DNA of 64,000 bases from Candidatus Nitricoxidivorans perseverans (lineage in GTDB: Bacteria; Pseudomonadota; Gammaproteobacteria; Burkholderiales; Rhodocyclaceae), in the NCBI GenBank assembly GCA_030246985.1, contig CP107246.1, forward strand, positions 186,001 to 250,000, read 5' to 3'. A program made the position numbers and the translations under genes. The notes beneath the pieces were generated by a model that did not search any database, had not been told where the DNA came from, and saw nothing but the letters and a program-made list of their open reading frames with translations. Of this stretch, positions 18,689 through 27,527 are shown piece by piece; position 1 is the first letter of the stretch, and each line of letters begins with the position of its first letter.

Positions 18689-19553
18689 TGCCTTCGCTCG
18701 TCTTCTGGCCGATCTGGTTACCGAGGGTGCAGTTCCGGCGAGCCGGGTGACGTCCAAGAGCCGAGAGCGCCTGACGCCGCTATTTTCCGCTGATGTGCTG
18801 GTGGAGGTTCGTGCTGGCGCTGGCCGTCGTGTGGAATTGCGCGATGCAGACACTCTGTCGCGGTTTGCCAAGAAGCATTATCCCGCAGGCCTCTTCGGCG
18901 GCCCTGGAGCTGACGCTGGGCTTGACAAGCGCACGCTAGCACTTGCTCGCTATCGGGACACCAAAGCACTCGGTGGTCTTGATTTCGAGCTTGTCGAGTA
19001 CCGGCTGACGGGTTCTTCTCCGTTGGTGCTTGGTGGTGTTGTCACCGGCAGACCAGAAAGCCCGGGAGGTTTGGGAGCATTCGTACTCTATGAAAGGCGT
19101 GGTGCTGATCGAGATGTACAGTTCGCTGGTGTAGTAGCGACTGTGGAAAATCCGACTGTCTTTATCCGGTATGACTGGGCGGCGGCTGGAGTTGATATGG
19201 CGATCGCCACGTATGGACGCATGTCGCGACGGTTAATCGACTGGTTGGCCAGCGAGTCCATGCAGGACGCCCAAGTGATCCACTACGGGGATTACGACCC
19301 AGTAGGCCTCAACGAGTATTGTCGGCTCGATAGCGCCCTCGGAAGACGCGCAACCCTGTTCATACCAGACCAGATCGAGCGCCTGTTTCCTATGTATTCG
19401 GACAGAGAGCTATTATCCCGGTCAGCGAGCATGCTCCCATCACTGCAGCAGAGCGAACATTTGGGTGTGCAGCGCGTACTCCGGCTGATGGCTGAATGCG
19501 GCGGTGCGCTTGAGCATGAAGCGCTGCTTATTGCTCAGCGACCGAGGGAGTGA
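18672..19553 (+). CDS. jetD: Wadjet nuclease subunit JetD (topoisomerase VI-like TOPRIM)
   Basis: A 293-residue protein starting at ATG 18672 (AAGGGA upstream), overlapping the end of jetC by 17 bases. The TOPRIM acidic motif is HYGDYDPVGLNEY near residue 205, preceded by the conserved VENPTVFIRYDW block, as in DUF2220/JetD proteins, which are the DNA-cutting subunit of Wadjet. The N-terminal ~100 residues form the adaptor region. It is the last gene of the jet operon. Its presence separates a Wadjet defence system from plain MukBEF-type condensins. Confidence 0.88.
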   Translation: MQTPLDAFARLLADLVTEGAVPASRVTSKSRERLTPLFSADVLVEVRAGAGRRVELRDADTLSRFAKKHYPAGLFGGPGADAGLDKRTLALARYRDTKALGGLDFELVEYRLTGSSPLVLGGVVTGRPESPGGLGAFVLYERRGADRDVQFAGVVATVENPTVFIRYDWAAAGVDMAIATYGRMSRRLIDWLASESMQDAQVIHYGDYDPVGLNEYCRLDSALGRRATLFIPDQIERLFPMYSDRELLSRSASMLPSLQQSEHLGVQRVLRLMAECGGALEHEALLIAQRPRE

Positions 19554-19608
19554 TGATTGCAATACATGAACTTGATCTGTTCGAGGCAGCTTGTCTCACC
19601 TACGCTTT

Positions 19609-19650
19609 CCGGTAGTCGAATACCGGACATTCGGGGTATCTCCCGATGAG
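19609..19650. other. Cluster of short hairpins upstream of the traD operon
   Basis: CCGGTA-GTCGAA-TACCGG is a perfect hairpin at 19609-19626, followed by TCGGG-GTATC-TCCCGA a few bases on. There is no T-run, so these are not good terminators. The location, upstream of traD and its activator box, would suit an oriT or a regulator site; neither is shown. Confidence 0.4.
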
Positions 19651-19672
19651 AGCTTGAGCGGGCGCACGCTCT

Positions 19673-19730
19673 AAATAGATTAATTTGAGATGCTTTTCGG
19701 TCTCGTTCCGGAATGTCGCGGTGTTATTTT
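19673..19730 (+). promoter_or_regulatory. Predicted activator box and promoter of the traD operon
   Basis: ATGCTTTT at 19690-19697 with a degenerate left arm AAATAGAT at 19673-19680 (nine-base spacer) and -10-like TATTTT at 19725-19730, 27 bases after the box. The next start codon is at 19738. Spacing matches the boxes at 12745, 27037 and 55362; the left arm is the weakest of the four. Confidence 0.65.
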
Positions 19731-19737
19731 TCACCGC

Positions 19738-20124
19738 ATGAATCCGAACAAGACAACCGACCAGCCGCAAGTCTGGCTTTTCGACGGAAAACCCGAGTAC
19801 GTCGACGTCAAGGTGGCATCTGCCTTCTCCACCGAAGGGGGCTACATCATTGCTCTCGAGCTTGCTGACGGGGCAATCCGCCTTGCAGCAACCAGATACC
19901 CGGCAAAGTACGTCACTGCCTGGCGTCACAACGTCAAGCGATATGGATTGCCGGATGTGCTGAGGGTGCTGGTCTCCAGACCCTACATCCGTTACGAGGC
20001 GGTCAAGCGTAGTCTGGCAAAGCTGCTCTTCGAGCATCGCGACGATGAATCGGATGGTTATCGTCTTGCCGTCGATACCTTGACGGAAAAAGCGCGAACG
20101 ATGCTGACCGATGCCGGAATCTAG
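19738..20124 (+). CDS. Hypothetical protein encoded ahead of traD
   Basis: A 128-residue soluble protein (MNPNKTTDQPQVWLFDGKPEY), not recognised. I chose ATG 19738 because an upstream in-frame ATG at 19690 lies within the predicted activator box and before the -10 element; 19738 sits seven bases after that element, implying a leaderless message. The C-terminal half (RYPAKYVTAWRHNVKRYG) is basic and may bind DNA. It is followed after 28 bases by traD, so it may be an accessory transfer factor (inference from position). Confidence 0.75.
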   Translation: MNPNKTTDQPQVWLFDGKPEYVDVKVASAFSTEGGYIIALELADGAIRLAATRYPAKYVTAWRHNVKRYGLPDVLRVLVSRPYIRYEAVKRSLAKLLFEHRDDESDGYRLAVDTLTEKARTMLTDAGI

Positions 20125-20152
20125 GCTGACTCCGATGGGCAAAGGGTAGCCA

Positions 20153-21955
20153 GTGCTTGATTCACACGACTTCGACAATCCGTGGCGCAAGGTCTACGAA
20201 TGGCCAATGGCTGCCACATGGATCGGGGCATCTGCGCTCACCTTGGCGGTTACCACGACACTGCCCGTCCCGACCAGGTTTGGTGTCCTGACTTCGCTCC
20301 TTTGTACCGGTTTTGCCGCCTACAGGTGTGTCCAGGCATGGAGACGTAGCCAGGACAAGACGCGGATCCGGCTTACCGATAAACAGTTCATCGAAATACC
20401 CGATCTCTTGAGAATTGCAAAAAGAGCATCTTCACAAGATGCAGTCTGGCTGGGCTCCGGGTTTCATTGGACTGACATCGAGGCGGGCCGCATGCACGCT
20501 CTGATCGGGCGGGGCGTTGCTGCGCAGATGGGAAAGGAAATCCTGCACAAGGATGGAGCGTACTGGCTGCATGGCTTGGCAAAAGAAGAAGACGCCTACG
20601 CCGACCTCTCCAATCTCGTTGGCCATACCCTAATTGTCGGTACAACCAGAGTCGGAAAGACGAGATTGTTCGATCTTCTGATAGCACAGGCCATCTGTCG
20701 TGGCGAGCCCGTCATCATCATCGACCCAAAGGGAGACCATGGGCTGGCCAGCAATGCCCGTCGAGTCTGTGAAGCGCTGGGGCAGGGCGATCGCTTCATT
20801 TACTTTCACCCTGCGCATCCAGAAAAGTCTGCCTGCATCGACCCACTGCGCAACTGGAACCGAAAAACCGAGCTGGCCAGCCGCATCGCCGCGCTGATCC
20901 CATCGGAAACCGGCGCAGACCCTTTTACCGCGTTCGGTTGGAAGGTGCTCAATGACATCGTTAACGGACTGATCGCCACGGGCGTTCGACCCAACATGGT
21001 TCAGTTGCGGCGGTATATCGAAGGCGGACCGGAAGACCTGCTTCTGAAAGCCCTCCGGCTGCATTTCAAGCACAAGGTGCAGGACTGGGAGTCGCGGGTC
21101 AGCAGCTTCGTCAAGCAATACAAAGGCAATCAGCTGCTCGCTTACATCACCTTCTACAAGGAAATCGTCATCCATGATGCACAGAATGTCGATCTGGATG
21201 GATTGATTTCGACCTATGAGCACAACCGGGATCACTTCCAGAAAATGGTGGCTTCGTTGATCCCGATTCTCTCGATGCTGACCAGCGATCCGCTCACGGA
21301 TCTGTTGTCTCCGGACTTCGGGGCTGGCCATGAACGCGTGGTGACCGACATGGCGCGTGCGATTCGGGCAGACAAGGTGCTCTATGTCGGACTGGACTCC
21401 CTGGCGGATGCCACGGTGGGCAGTGCGATTGGCTCCGTGCTGCTCGCAGATCTCGCGGCCGTCGCAGGAGACCGCTACAACTACGGGATCGACACCATCA
21501 AACCGGTGAACCTGTTCATTGACGAGGCGGCGGAGGTGATCAACCAGCCGACCATCCAGTTGATGAACAAAGGGGGAGGGGCGCTGTTCCGCGTCACCAT
21601 TGCGACCCAGACTTTCGCCGACTTCGCCTCGCGCCTGGGTGATGAGAACAAGGCTCGTCAGGTTCTCGCCAACACCAACAACAAGATCGCCTTGCGCATC
21701 CTGGATGCCGAAACCCAACAGTACATCGCCGATGGCATCCCGAAGATCAAGGCACGAACACTGATGATCCGCTACGGCCACAACGTCGATTCGAACATTC
21801 ATGATGCCTATAGTGCGTCCTACCAGGAGCAGGCTGCTGAAGAAGAGGCAGACCTGATTCCTCCTGCGATTTTGAGTGAGTTGCCACCACTGCATTTCTT
21901 CGCGCGCTTGTCTGGCGGCAAAACCATCAAAGGTCGCCTGCCAATCTTGAGATAG
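20153..21955 (+). CDS. traD: Type IV coupling protein TraD
   Basis: A 600-residue coupling ATPase linking relaxase-bound DNA to the secretion channel. Two membrane segments lie near residues 20-60 (AATWIGASALTLAVTTTLPV; FGVLTSLLCTGFAAYRC). Walker A is GTTRVGKT at 163-170 and Walker B is NLFIDEAAEVI near 450. The size and layout match SXT/R391-type TraD. The start is GTG 20153 with AAAGGG upstream. It is followed after 4 bases by traJ. Confidence 0.92.
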   Translation: MLDSHDFDNPWRKVYEWPMAATWIGASALTLAVTTTLPVPTRFGVLTSLLCTGFAAYRCVQAWRRSQDKTRIRLTDKQFIEIPDLLRIAKRASSQDAVWLGSGFHWTDIEAGRMHALIGRGVAAQMGKEILHKDGAYWLHGLAKEEDAYADLSNLVGHTLIVGTTRVGKTRLFDLLIAQAICRGEPVIIIDPKGDHGLASNARRVCEALGQGDRFIYFHPAHPEKSACIDPLRNWNRKTELASRIAALIPSETGADPFTAFGWKVLNDIVNGLIATGVRPNMVQLRRYIEGGPEDLLLKALRLHFKHKVQDWESRVSSFVKQYKGNQLLAYITFYKEIVIHDAQNVDLDGLISTYEHNRDHFQKMVASLIPILSMLTSDPLTDLLSPDFGAGHERVVTDMARAIRADKVLYVGLDSLADATVGSAIGSVLLADLAAVAGDRYNYGIDTIKPVNLFIDEAAEVINQPTIQLMNKGGGALFRVTIATQTFADFASRLGDENKARQVLANTNNKIALRILDAETQQYIADGIPKIKARTLMIRYGHNVDSNIHDAYSASYQEQAAEEEADLIPPAILSELPPLHFFARLSGGKTIKGRLPILR

Positions 21956-21959
21956 TGAA

Positions 21960-22556
21960 ATGGCGCGACAAGAGCAGAAACGCGGTGAATGGGGGTCGTT
22001 TTTTGCGGTACTGCTTCTGGTCGGACTTTTGGCTGCATGGGCGCTGATCCCCGTGCGCGTCATTGATGCGACATGGCAAGCCGAGCAACAGCAGATGACG
22101 CGGTGGGCGGGTGAGGGGGCCAATCAGTGGATTGTCCAGCAAACAGCATCGGCGTTGAGCGAGACGGCCAAGGATGCTGGCAAGGCGGCGACCAGTCTCA
22201 GCAAAAGCGATATCGAACGCTGGCTCACTGATCGAATTTACGCCAGCCTGATCTGGGGCAATCTGATCACCTATCGCAGCTTCACGCTCCTCATGTGGGG
22301 CCTGCTGGGGATTCCATTTGTGCTGGCGGCTTCAGTTGATGGGTTCTACCTGCGCGAGATCCGTAAAACCTCATTCGTGTCGCAAAGCCCGATACGCCAC
22401 AAGATCGGGATCCACTTCTTCAAGCTTGTCAGCCTCGCCATTCTGGTGTGGCTATGCATTCCCGTACCCATGCCCTTCATCGCCGCCCCCACGGTGATTT
22501 GTTTCCTTGCGCTCTCTCTTTGGCTATGGGTGGGGCATCTGCAAAAAAGGTTGTAA
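21960..22556 (+). CDS. traJ: DUF4400 TraJ-like integrating element membrane protein
   Basis: A 198-residue membrane protein of the type encoded directly after traD in SXT-like and related ICEs (DUF4400, TraJ/PFL-type). It has an N-terminal membrane segment (FFAVLLLVGLLAAWALIPVR), a periplasmic region, and further segments near residues 105-120 and 155-190. A conserved feature is the long hydrophilic part after the first helix, with WQAEQQQMTRWAGEGANQW. It probably works with TraD at the inner membrane. The gene ends the traD operon. Confidence 0.82.
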   Translation: MARQEQKRGEWGSFFAVLLLVGLLAAWALIPVRVIDATWQAEQQQMTRWAGEGANQWIVQQTASALSETAKDAGKAATSLSKSDIERWLTDRIYASLIWGNLITYRSFTLLMWGLLGIPFVLAASVDGFYLREIRKTSFVSQSPIRHKIGIHFFKLVSLAILVWLCIPVPMPFIAAPTVICFLALSLWLWVGHLQKRL

Positions 22557-22705
22557 TTGGGCTATCCGTATTTCGTTGTTGATCCCGGCTAGATAAGTCG
22601 CAAAGCAGTATGCCTGCGCGCTTGGGTCAGGGCGCGACCGGCTCAGTACGACCCTAAGCTGCTGTTGCCAGCTCAGAGAAGCGGACTATAGAACGTTCAA
22701 GGTCT

Positions 22706-22738
22706 GGGGCGCTGGGCGGCTTCATCGCTCAGCGCCCC
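22706..22738. other. GC-rich inverted repeat after traJ
   Basis: GGGGCGCTG (22706-22714) and CAGCGCCCC (22730-22738) form a perfect nine-base stem with a 15-base loop. It lies between the convergent traJ and 22767-24092 genes, so it may help stop transcription, but no T-run follows on either strand. Confidence 0.5.
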
Positions 22739-22766
22739 CTATACAGCAGGGTTAGCTGTCTTCGGC

Positions 22767-24092
22767 TCACTTGAGAAACTTTTCGTAATCAGCCTTCACA
22801 CCGCTAGGAACACTGGCCGGATCAATGAGCGCTAGGTTTTGCTTGAATCGCTGGCGGCATGACTGCAGGCTGCTTACACGACGGCCAAGTGTTGTTTCTG
22901 GTGAAGTCGCCAAACGAATCATCGTAGCGATCTCGCGGGGGGAGAACGACTTGATGATTTGGTCATAGCTAGTTGAAGCAGCCCACGAAACACCGTATCC
23001 ATTGCCTACATTGCAACAGAGCACTACTTGAACAAATTGCTCTTGTACTGTTTCGGGAACGGCACCATTTCGCGAGAGTTCTAACAACCGCTCAGCGAAT
23101 GGGGGTTCGTTGTAGAAATTGTTCATCCCATTGTGAACGTTCCAGAGGCGATCTACCGCACGATAGAAGACAGCATGTTGCTCGGACTCGTTTAACAGCG
23201 TCAAAAGCCCCAGTTTCTCGAAGAATTGCAACGATGCTGTATGCCGCGGTTCATCACCTTTTGCAGCGTACTCACTGTGCTTGTTGACTAAGTCAGAACG
23301 CAACGCGGCAGTAAACCCTGCTTTTAGCGCATCGCAGATATCTAGCGAATTGAGGCGCGAAGGCTCGGACGTATTCTGATCACAGTAGATGCCATGAACC
23401 ATTCCAACAAGCATCTGACGCTGGGCGTCATGGGTTTCGCTAAGTCGTTGAACCCAAACGCTGCACTGATTCGCGTTGAATCGCGCACCTTTTACTGCCG
23501 TAATGAACGCACCGATATCAACGCCCTTTGGCGATGACGCATCAGCGAGGGCGTAACGAACACAACGATTTAGGAACGTCGTGAATTCTCTGTCGTTGAC
23601 TGTTCCGAGGGTTGGGTGTGCGGCCGAAAAGTTGTTTCGAACATCCCGGCATTGATCGAGAAAGAAGAAACCATCCTCATTAACGAGGTTCAGCTTGAGG
23701 CAAAGTTCCAACAACTTGCTGTCTTGAAGTTCAAGCAGATGCTTCTCTTCAAAATCGGACTGAAGAATCTGAGCAACGATTGGTAAGCCAAAGTTACGTA
23801 CCTTCGTTCGGAGCTGAAGGATCGCCGCATTCCAGATGTAGTTCATCGCTCCATCAAATAACCCAGTGCTCACGGCCACGCACATTCTCGCGATGAGTTC
23901 CCCTCTAAGTGGAACGGGGATTTCTCGTAGTTCGCGCGGCAAATCGCGCCAAGCGTAGTGAATCTCCTCATCACTCGCCAGCACAGTGCGAGGAATCCCA
24001 AGGGCAGTCGTGAGCGCCGAAAGCGTTGGCAAAATCGTTGTCGGTAATGCTGGAAGTAAAGGGTCAAGTGGCGAGGGGACTATGGCTGACAC
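22767..24092 (-). CDS. Hypothetical protein with a HEPN-like RNase motif
   Basis: A 441-residue soluble, largely helical protein starting at GTG 24092 (GGAG nine bases upstream). I do not recognise a named family. The segment CRDVRNNFSAAHPTLG contains R-N-x5-H (R-x6-H), the signature of HEPN ribonucleases common among toxins and abortive-infection effectors. It stands between traJ and the pilus operon, a known cargo hotspot in SXT-like ICEs, next to another unknown gene and HipBA. A role in phage defence is inferred only from motif and location. Confidence 0.65.
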   Translation of the reverse strand: MSAIVPSPLDPLLPALPTTILPTLSALTTALGIPRTVLASDEEIHYAWRDLPRELREIPVPLRGELIARMCVAVSTGLFDGAMNYIWNAAILQLRTKVRNFGLPIVAQILQSDFEEKHLLELQDSKLLELCLKLNLVNEDGFFFLDQCRDVRNNFSAAHPTLGTVNDREFTTFLNRCVRYALADASSPKGVDIGAFITAVKGARFNANQCSVWVQRLSETHDAQRQMLVGMVHGIYCDQNTSEPSRLNSLDICDALKAGFTAALRSDLVNKHSEYAAKGDEPRHTASLQFFEKLGLLTLLNESEQHAVFYRAVDRLWNVHNGMNNFYNEPPFAERLLELSRNGAVPETVQEQFVQVVLCCNVGNGYGVSWAASTSYDQIIKSFSPREIATMIRLATSPETTLGRRVSSLQSCRQRFKQNLALIDPASVPSGVKADYEKFLK

Positions 24093-24192
24093 TATGTCGT
24101 CTCCGAGGGTTGATTAAGGACAGCTAACGTAGAAGTGAGCCGCCTGCGAGGCATTTAGTGCAGTTCCACCCGCCTGCAGTGTAGCCCGCGAG

Positions 24193-24831
24193 TCACCAGA
24201 CACCGGACACCTCTGGGCCATGAAGTGTGAGGCGCTCGACCTTTCCAAGGTCGTTTGCCATATCGAGAGTTTCAGAAATTCGCTTTGGGGGCCGGCGGTA
24301 CCAATGGCCACAAACGTTCGCAAGATCACCAGAGGATGCCTTAGCTTCAAAGTTGTCAATCATGGCCTGAGTACGCTCCGAGCTGGGGAATAGCGAAAAC
24401 GCGCCATCAGAATCGAATTCGGCCGATGACTCTGCCATTTCTGAGAGTGGGCGTTGGAACATCTTTCTGGCGATGGCTGTTGAGATGCCCGCAGCCTGAA
24501 GATTTTCGCGAAACACCGGAGCCATGAAATCAATGACGTAACCATCGCACTGAACCCAGCAATGAAACGCCTCGGCTGAAGAGAGCAACATTCCGTCTTC
24601 AATCTTTCCGAAGGTTGCGACAAGCGAGGTATCGGAGTCGACCATATAAGCAGCAGCTCCTGCAACGGGAAGTGCGTTCAGTTGGTAATGCCTTCGAAGA
24701 ATGATTGCGCCAGCAACTGCGAAGAAGATGCAGGCCCTGTGAGTATGGGCACGACCATCCAGTACGGAGTAGATAACGCGGAAGACGCGACAGTAGTCAG
24801 CGAACGGAAGAAGGAGCTTGGGCGGCGGCAT
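24193..24831 (-). CDS. Hypothetical papain-like-fold protein (DUF2026-like)
   Basis: A 212-residue protein. Its spacing of a Cys at the start of a hydrophobic helix (HRACIFFAVAGAIILR), a His after a strand (AFHCWVQCDGYVIDFMAP) and an Asp ten residues later (VID) matches the Cys-His-Asp triad order of papain/transglutaminase-like hydrolases; DUF2026 proteins look similar. The substrate is unknown. It is on the same strand as the HEPN-like gene, with 100 bases between, and could form a two-gene cargo unit. Confidence 0.6.
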   Translation of the reverse strand: MPPPKLLLPFADYCRVFRVIYSVLDGRAHTHRACIFFAVAGAIILRRHYQLNALPVAGAAAYMVDSDTSLVATFGKIEDGMLLSSAEAFHCWVQCDGYVIDFMAPVFRENLQAAGISTAIARKMFQRPLSEMAESSAEFDSDGAFSLFPSSERTQAMIDNFEAKASSGDLANVCGHWYRRPPKRISETLDMANDLGKVERLTLHGPEVSGVW

Positions 24832-25120
24832 CTCAGGCTAACAATTGATATGGATAACACGGGTTGAGCAGTCTAAAACCCATGAGATTCAGTTAGATGG
24901 AATTTGCGCGGTCAGTATAACAACTCCAATATACCGAACGGATATGTGTTTCTATGACTGAATTGGAGAGGCAATGGCAAAGGTCGGGTTCTGGCCGGAC
25001 TGAGACGCTGCCGTGACAGCAAGGCATGATGTGGCGTTGCACAATCAACAAACAATTATGGATAGTCTGTAATTGATGGGGATCCCGATGGCCTGCCTGG
25101 GGATCCATTCCGGGCCTTGG

Positions 25121-26404
25121 CTATCGAATGAGTCCGGCTGCAGCCTCCATCTCCGCATGCTCGAAGGCCGGCGCAAAATCCGCTAACTCTCCCCGGGACA
25201 GGCCGACCTCCTGACTCAGCGCGACCTGCCGCCAATCCTTAACCGCGGCATGCACCTCGGCCAGAATGGCGAGGGCCTGATTCCGTTCGAGATAGAAGTA
25301 AGCCGCCTTGCCCAGCAGTTGTCCAATCGAATCGATCGGCCCGGTGTCCTCGCTCAGCCAGGTTTTTGACTCGCGGAGTTTGTCCGGGAAAGGATTCAGG
25401 TCGAAAGCGGGCGAAAGCGCCCACTTGTCGTTGCCGACATGCAGGAAGCCGAGGTTGTGCAGGTGGTCGTCGGTGTTGGTGATGAGATGGTTGAACACCA
25501 AACGCCGCCATAACTGCTGCGCGTCCGCTTTGGCATCAAGACAGACGCGGTTCATGATGTCGACAATCTCGGTATAAGCATGCTCATCGCCACGGGAAGC
25601 CTGCAGCATGGAGGCTCCGGACAGATACGGAATGCGTGCATTCGTGGCAGTGCGGTCAAAGCGAGAGACGATCGCCACCGGCGTGTCGGCAATCATCTCG
25701 ATGCGCGACCTGGCGGCGTCAATCTTGGCGAGCTGGGCCAGTTTGAGGGCCAGCACCTCGCCGCGCGTCACGCTGCGACTGTCTTCGACACTCGGGAATT
25801 TACCCAGCGCCAGCGTTCCGTCGGCATCGAGTACCGTGCTCTTGGGACGCATCCCGCCCAGGGAGGTGCCGTTGCCCAGCAAATACCTGAGGTCCTCGCT
25901 GGATTCCTTGCTGTCCTCTACTGCGCGACAGGCCGCCATGATGCGTTCGAGTTCGATCAGCGGCGGTGTGGTGCGCGTCCCGGCAGGCGTTGTGCGCAAG
26001 TAATTGCCTTTGAGGTCGCGCAAGCGCAGCGCCCCCATGCGACTGTAGTCATCCACAGCACACAGATAGTCCAGTTCGTTCAGCGGGGTGAGCTTGGGAT
26101 CCTGCTGGCGGGCTTTGGCGTGGGCGCGCGCAATCACCCGCCGCCCCCAGGCGTCGGGTTCCGTGTCCGCAAAGGCGAAATGGAACGTCGAGTCGTCTTT
26201 TGTGGGCGCCTTGTGCACCTGATGCTGGCTGGCCAGAAGCTCAAGGTCAGGGGAAATGTTGAAGCGGTGCGGACTTTTGATCCACGCTTCCTTGTAGGCG
26301 AAGCTGGCGTACGACCGGGCGCCGTCGGCGACGTAGGTGAGGCTCCCCACCGGGAACTCAGCTGATCCGATGCATACATCGAGGGTGGTCTTGGTCGCCA
26401 TCAA
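25121..26404 (-). CDS. hipA: HipA-family serine/threonine kinase toxin
   Basis: A 427-residue HipA toxin. The family phosphorylates aminoacyl-tRNA synthetases (GltX in E. coli) and halts growth until countered by HipB. The N-terminal subdomain has the HipA pattern (YASFAYKEAWIKSPHRFNIS), the glycine-rich region is TSLGGMRPKSTVLDADG, and the catalytic loop is NHLITNTDDHLHNLGFL near residue 310. The start overlaps the end of hipB by 4 bases, giving coupled translation. It is a stabilisation or persistence module on the ICE. Confidence 0.92.
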   Translation of the reverse strand: MMATKTTLDVCIGSAEFPVGSLTYVADGARSYASFAYKEAWIKSPHRFNISPDLELLASQHQVHKAPTKDDSTFHFAFADTEPDAWGRRVIARAHAKARQQDPKLTPLNELDYLCAVDDYSRMGALRLRDLKGNYLRTTPAGTRTTPPLIELERIMAACRAVEDSKESSEDLRYLLGNGTSLGGMRPKSTVLDADGTLALGKFPSVEDSRSVTRGEVLALKLAQLAKIDAARSRIEMIADTPVAIVSRFDRTATNARIPYLSGASMLQASRGDEHAYTEIVDIMNRVCLDAKADAQQLWRRLVFNHLITNTDDHLHNLGFLHVGNDKWALSPAFDLNPFPDKLRESKTWLSEDTGPIDSIGQLLGKAAYFYLERNQALAILAEVHAAVKDWRQVALSQEVGLSRGELADFAPAFEHAEMEAAAGLIR

Positions 26405-26742
26405 AGGGCTCCGCTGTCTTTGTGGGCCTTGGGCAGGCGTACGCGCTGCGGCAGCTTTTCATCCATCAACGCCAGCCCGATGCTGTCCTCGGAAGAGTCG
26501 AGCAGCTGCTTCAGGCGCTCCAGTTCGCCGAAGACATGGAGTGCGCGCGCCAGGGTTTGCAGGGCGATGGTGGGGCTGCCTGCCTCCATGCGACGTACGG
26601 TCATGACGGAGACCCCGATGCGCTCCGCCAGCATGGCCTGGGGCATCTGCCGGCGGCGGCGCGCGAAGGAAATGTCACGGCCCAGTTTTTCCAGGGCCCG
26701 GCTGACAGGCAAGGGAAGGTGGTCTTCTTTAGTGGAGCGCAT
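26401..26742 (-). CDS. hipB: HipB-family XRE antitoxin
   Basis: A 113-residue helix-turn-helix protein: the HTH is ISFARRRRQMPQAMLAERIG followed by VMTVRRMEAGSPTIALQTL. It neutralises HipA and represses the operon. It is the first gene of the pair. The upstream 26743-26800 region should hold the operator; a partial dyad (TATGTGAGCGATTATATGG) is near the start but I cannot define the operator. Confidence 0.88.
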   Translation of the reverse strand: MRSTKEDHLPLPVSRALEKLGRDISFARRRRQMPQAMLAERIGVSVMTVRRMEAGSPTIALQTLARALHVFGELERLKQLLDSSEDSIGLALMDEKLPQRVRLPKAHKDSGAL

Positions 26743-27101
26743 GGGATCCCACAGGATGATTAGTGGTTCATATGTGAGCGATTATATGGTTTGTTGGTGG
26801 CTAGTCAATCGGATTGTCTTCAAAACGATCTTTTGGAGATGCTTATGTGTCGTATGAGGACATATATGCGCTATTAAGAAAACCAGAGCTTCATGGTGAG
26901 GCAGGATGTTTTCTGGAATACCCGAAGCCAACTCCACCGTGGTGTTCGTGTGAAATCTAGCCGCTCCAGCGGGGTTCAAGTTCGATCAGATCGAGAAATG
27001 CGGAGTTTTATAAGCCTGCAATGATGTGAAAATTTGAAAAGCATTCGACAACGATGCTTTTAACCCGGATTTTGGCAGGCTGACTTCATAGCATTCTGGC
27101 C
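26743..27101. other. Divergent regulatory region between hipBA and the pilus operon
   Basis: This 359-base region has no supported gene. Its left part should contain the hipBA promoter and operator, and its right part the activator box at 27037. The middle part (26840-27000) shows no recognisable signal. Confidence 0.6.
27037..27094 (+). promoter_or_regulatory. Predicted activator box and promoter of the pilus operon
   Basis: Perfect inverted repeat AAAAGCAT (27037-27044), nine bases, ATGCTTTT (27054-27061). A -10-like TAGCAT lies at 27089-27094, 27 bases after the box. The start codon of the first gene is at 27102. The architecture equals those at 12745, 19673 and 55362. Confidence 0.75.
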
Positions 27102-27527
27102 ATGAGATTTTCATGGTCTTTCTTGCTGACATTCGTGCTATTCCCCGTTACGGGGAGTGCTGCGTGCTTCGATGAGGCGGCGACCAGATTCAGTCTTCCT
27201 GTGTCGCTTCTCAGGGCGATATCGCGAGTCGAATCGTCTGGACGACCGAGCGCCGTCAACAGGAATCGCAATGGCTCCTACGACATTGGCCATATGCAGA
27301 TTAATACCGGTTGGCTTCCGGTGCTTGAGCGATATGGGATCACGCAACAGAAGTTGTTCGATGCCTGCACGAACACCTATGTCGGCGCATGGATCCTCGC
27401 ACAAAACATATCGAAACTTGGCTACAGCTGGAAAGCCATCGGCGCTTACAACGCAGCCAGCCCTGACAAGCGTAACCAGTATGCGTTAAAGATCGCGGCA
27501 GTCCTGCGGCGGGAGGGTGGGCCGTGA
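27102..27527 (+). CDS. Lytic transglycosylase of the conjugation apparatus
   Basis: A 141-residue exported transglycosylase (VirB1/SLT family) that opens peptidoglycan for channel assembly. A signal peptide ends at GSAA near residue 20. The catalytic Glu is in ISRVESSGRP, and the following motifs are GSYDIGHMQINTGW and IGAYNAAS. It is the first gene of the transfer operon, with its ATG seven bases after the predicted -10, so likely leaderless. Its stop overlaps the start of the next gene. Confidence 0.9.
   Translation: MRFSWSFLLTFVLFPVTGSAACFDEAATRFSLPVSLLRAISRVESSGRPSAVNRNRNGSYDIGHMQINTGWLPVLERYGITQQKLFDACTNTYVGAWILAQNISKLGYSWKAIGAYNAASPDKRNQYALKIAAVLRREGGP

Noticed and set aside
22751-24126. 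GTTAGCTG at 22754 and CAGCTAAC at 24119 around the HEPN-like gene looked like integron cassette core sites.
   Set aside because: No attC-type folded site with a matching partner core is present within the usual distance, and the spacer repeats at 24130-24185 are direct, not inverted.
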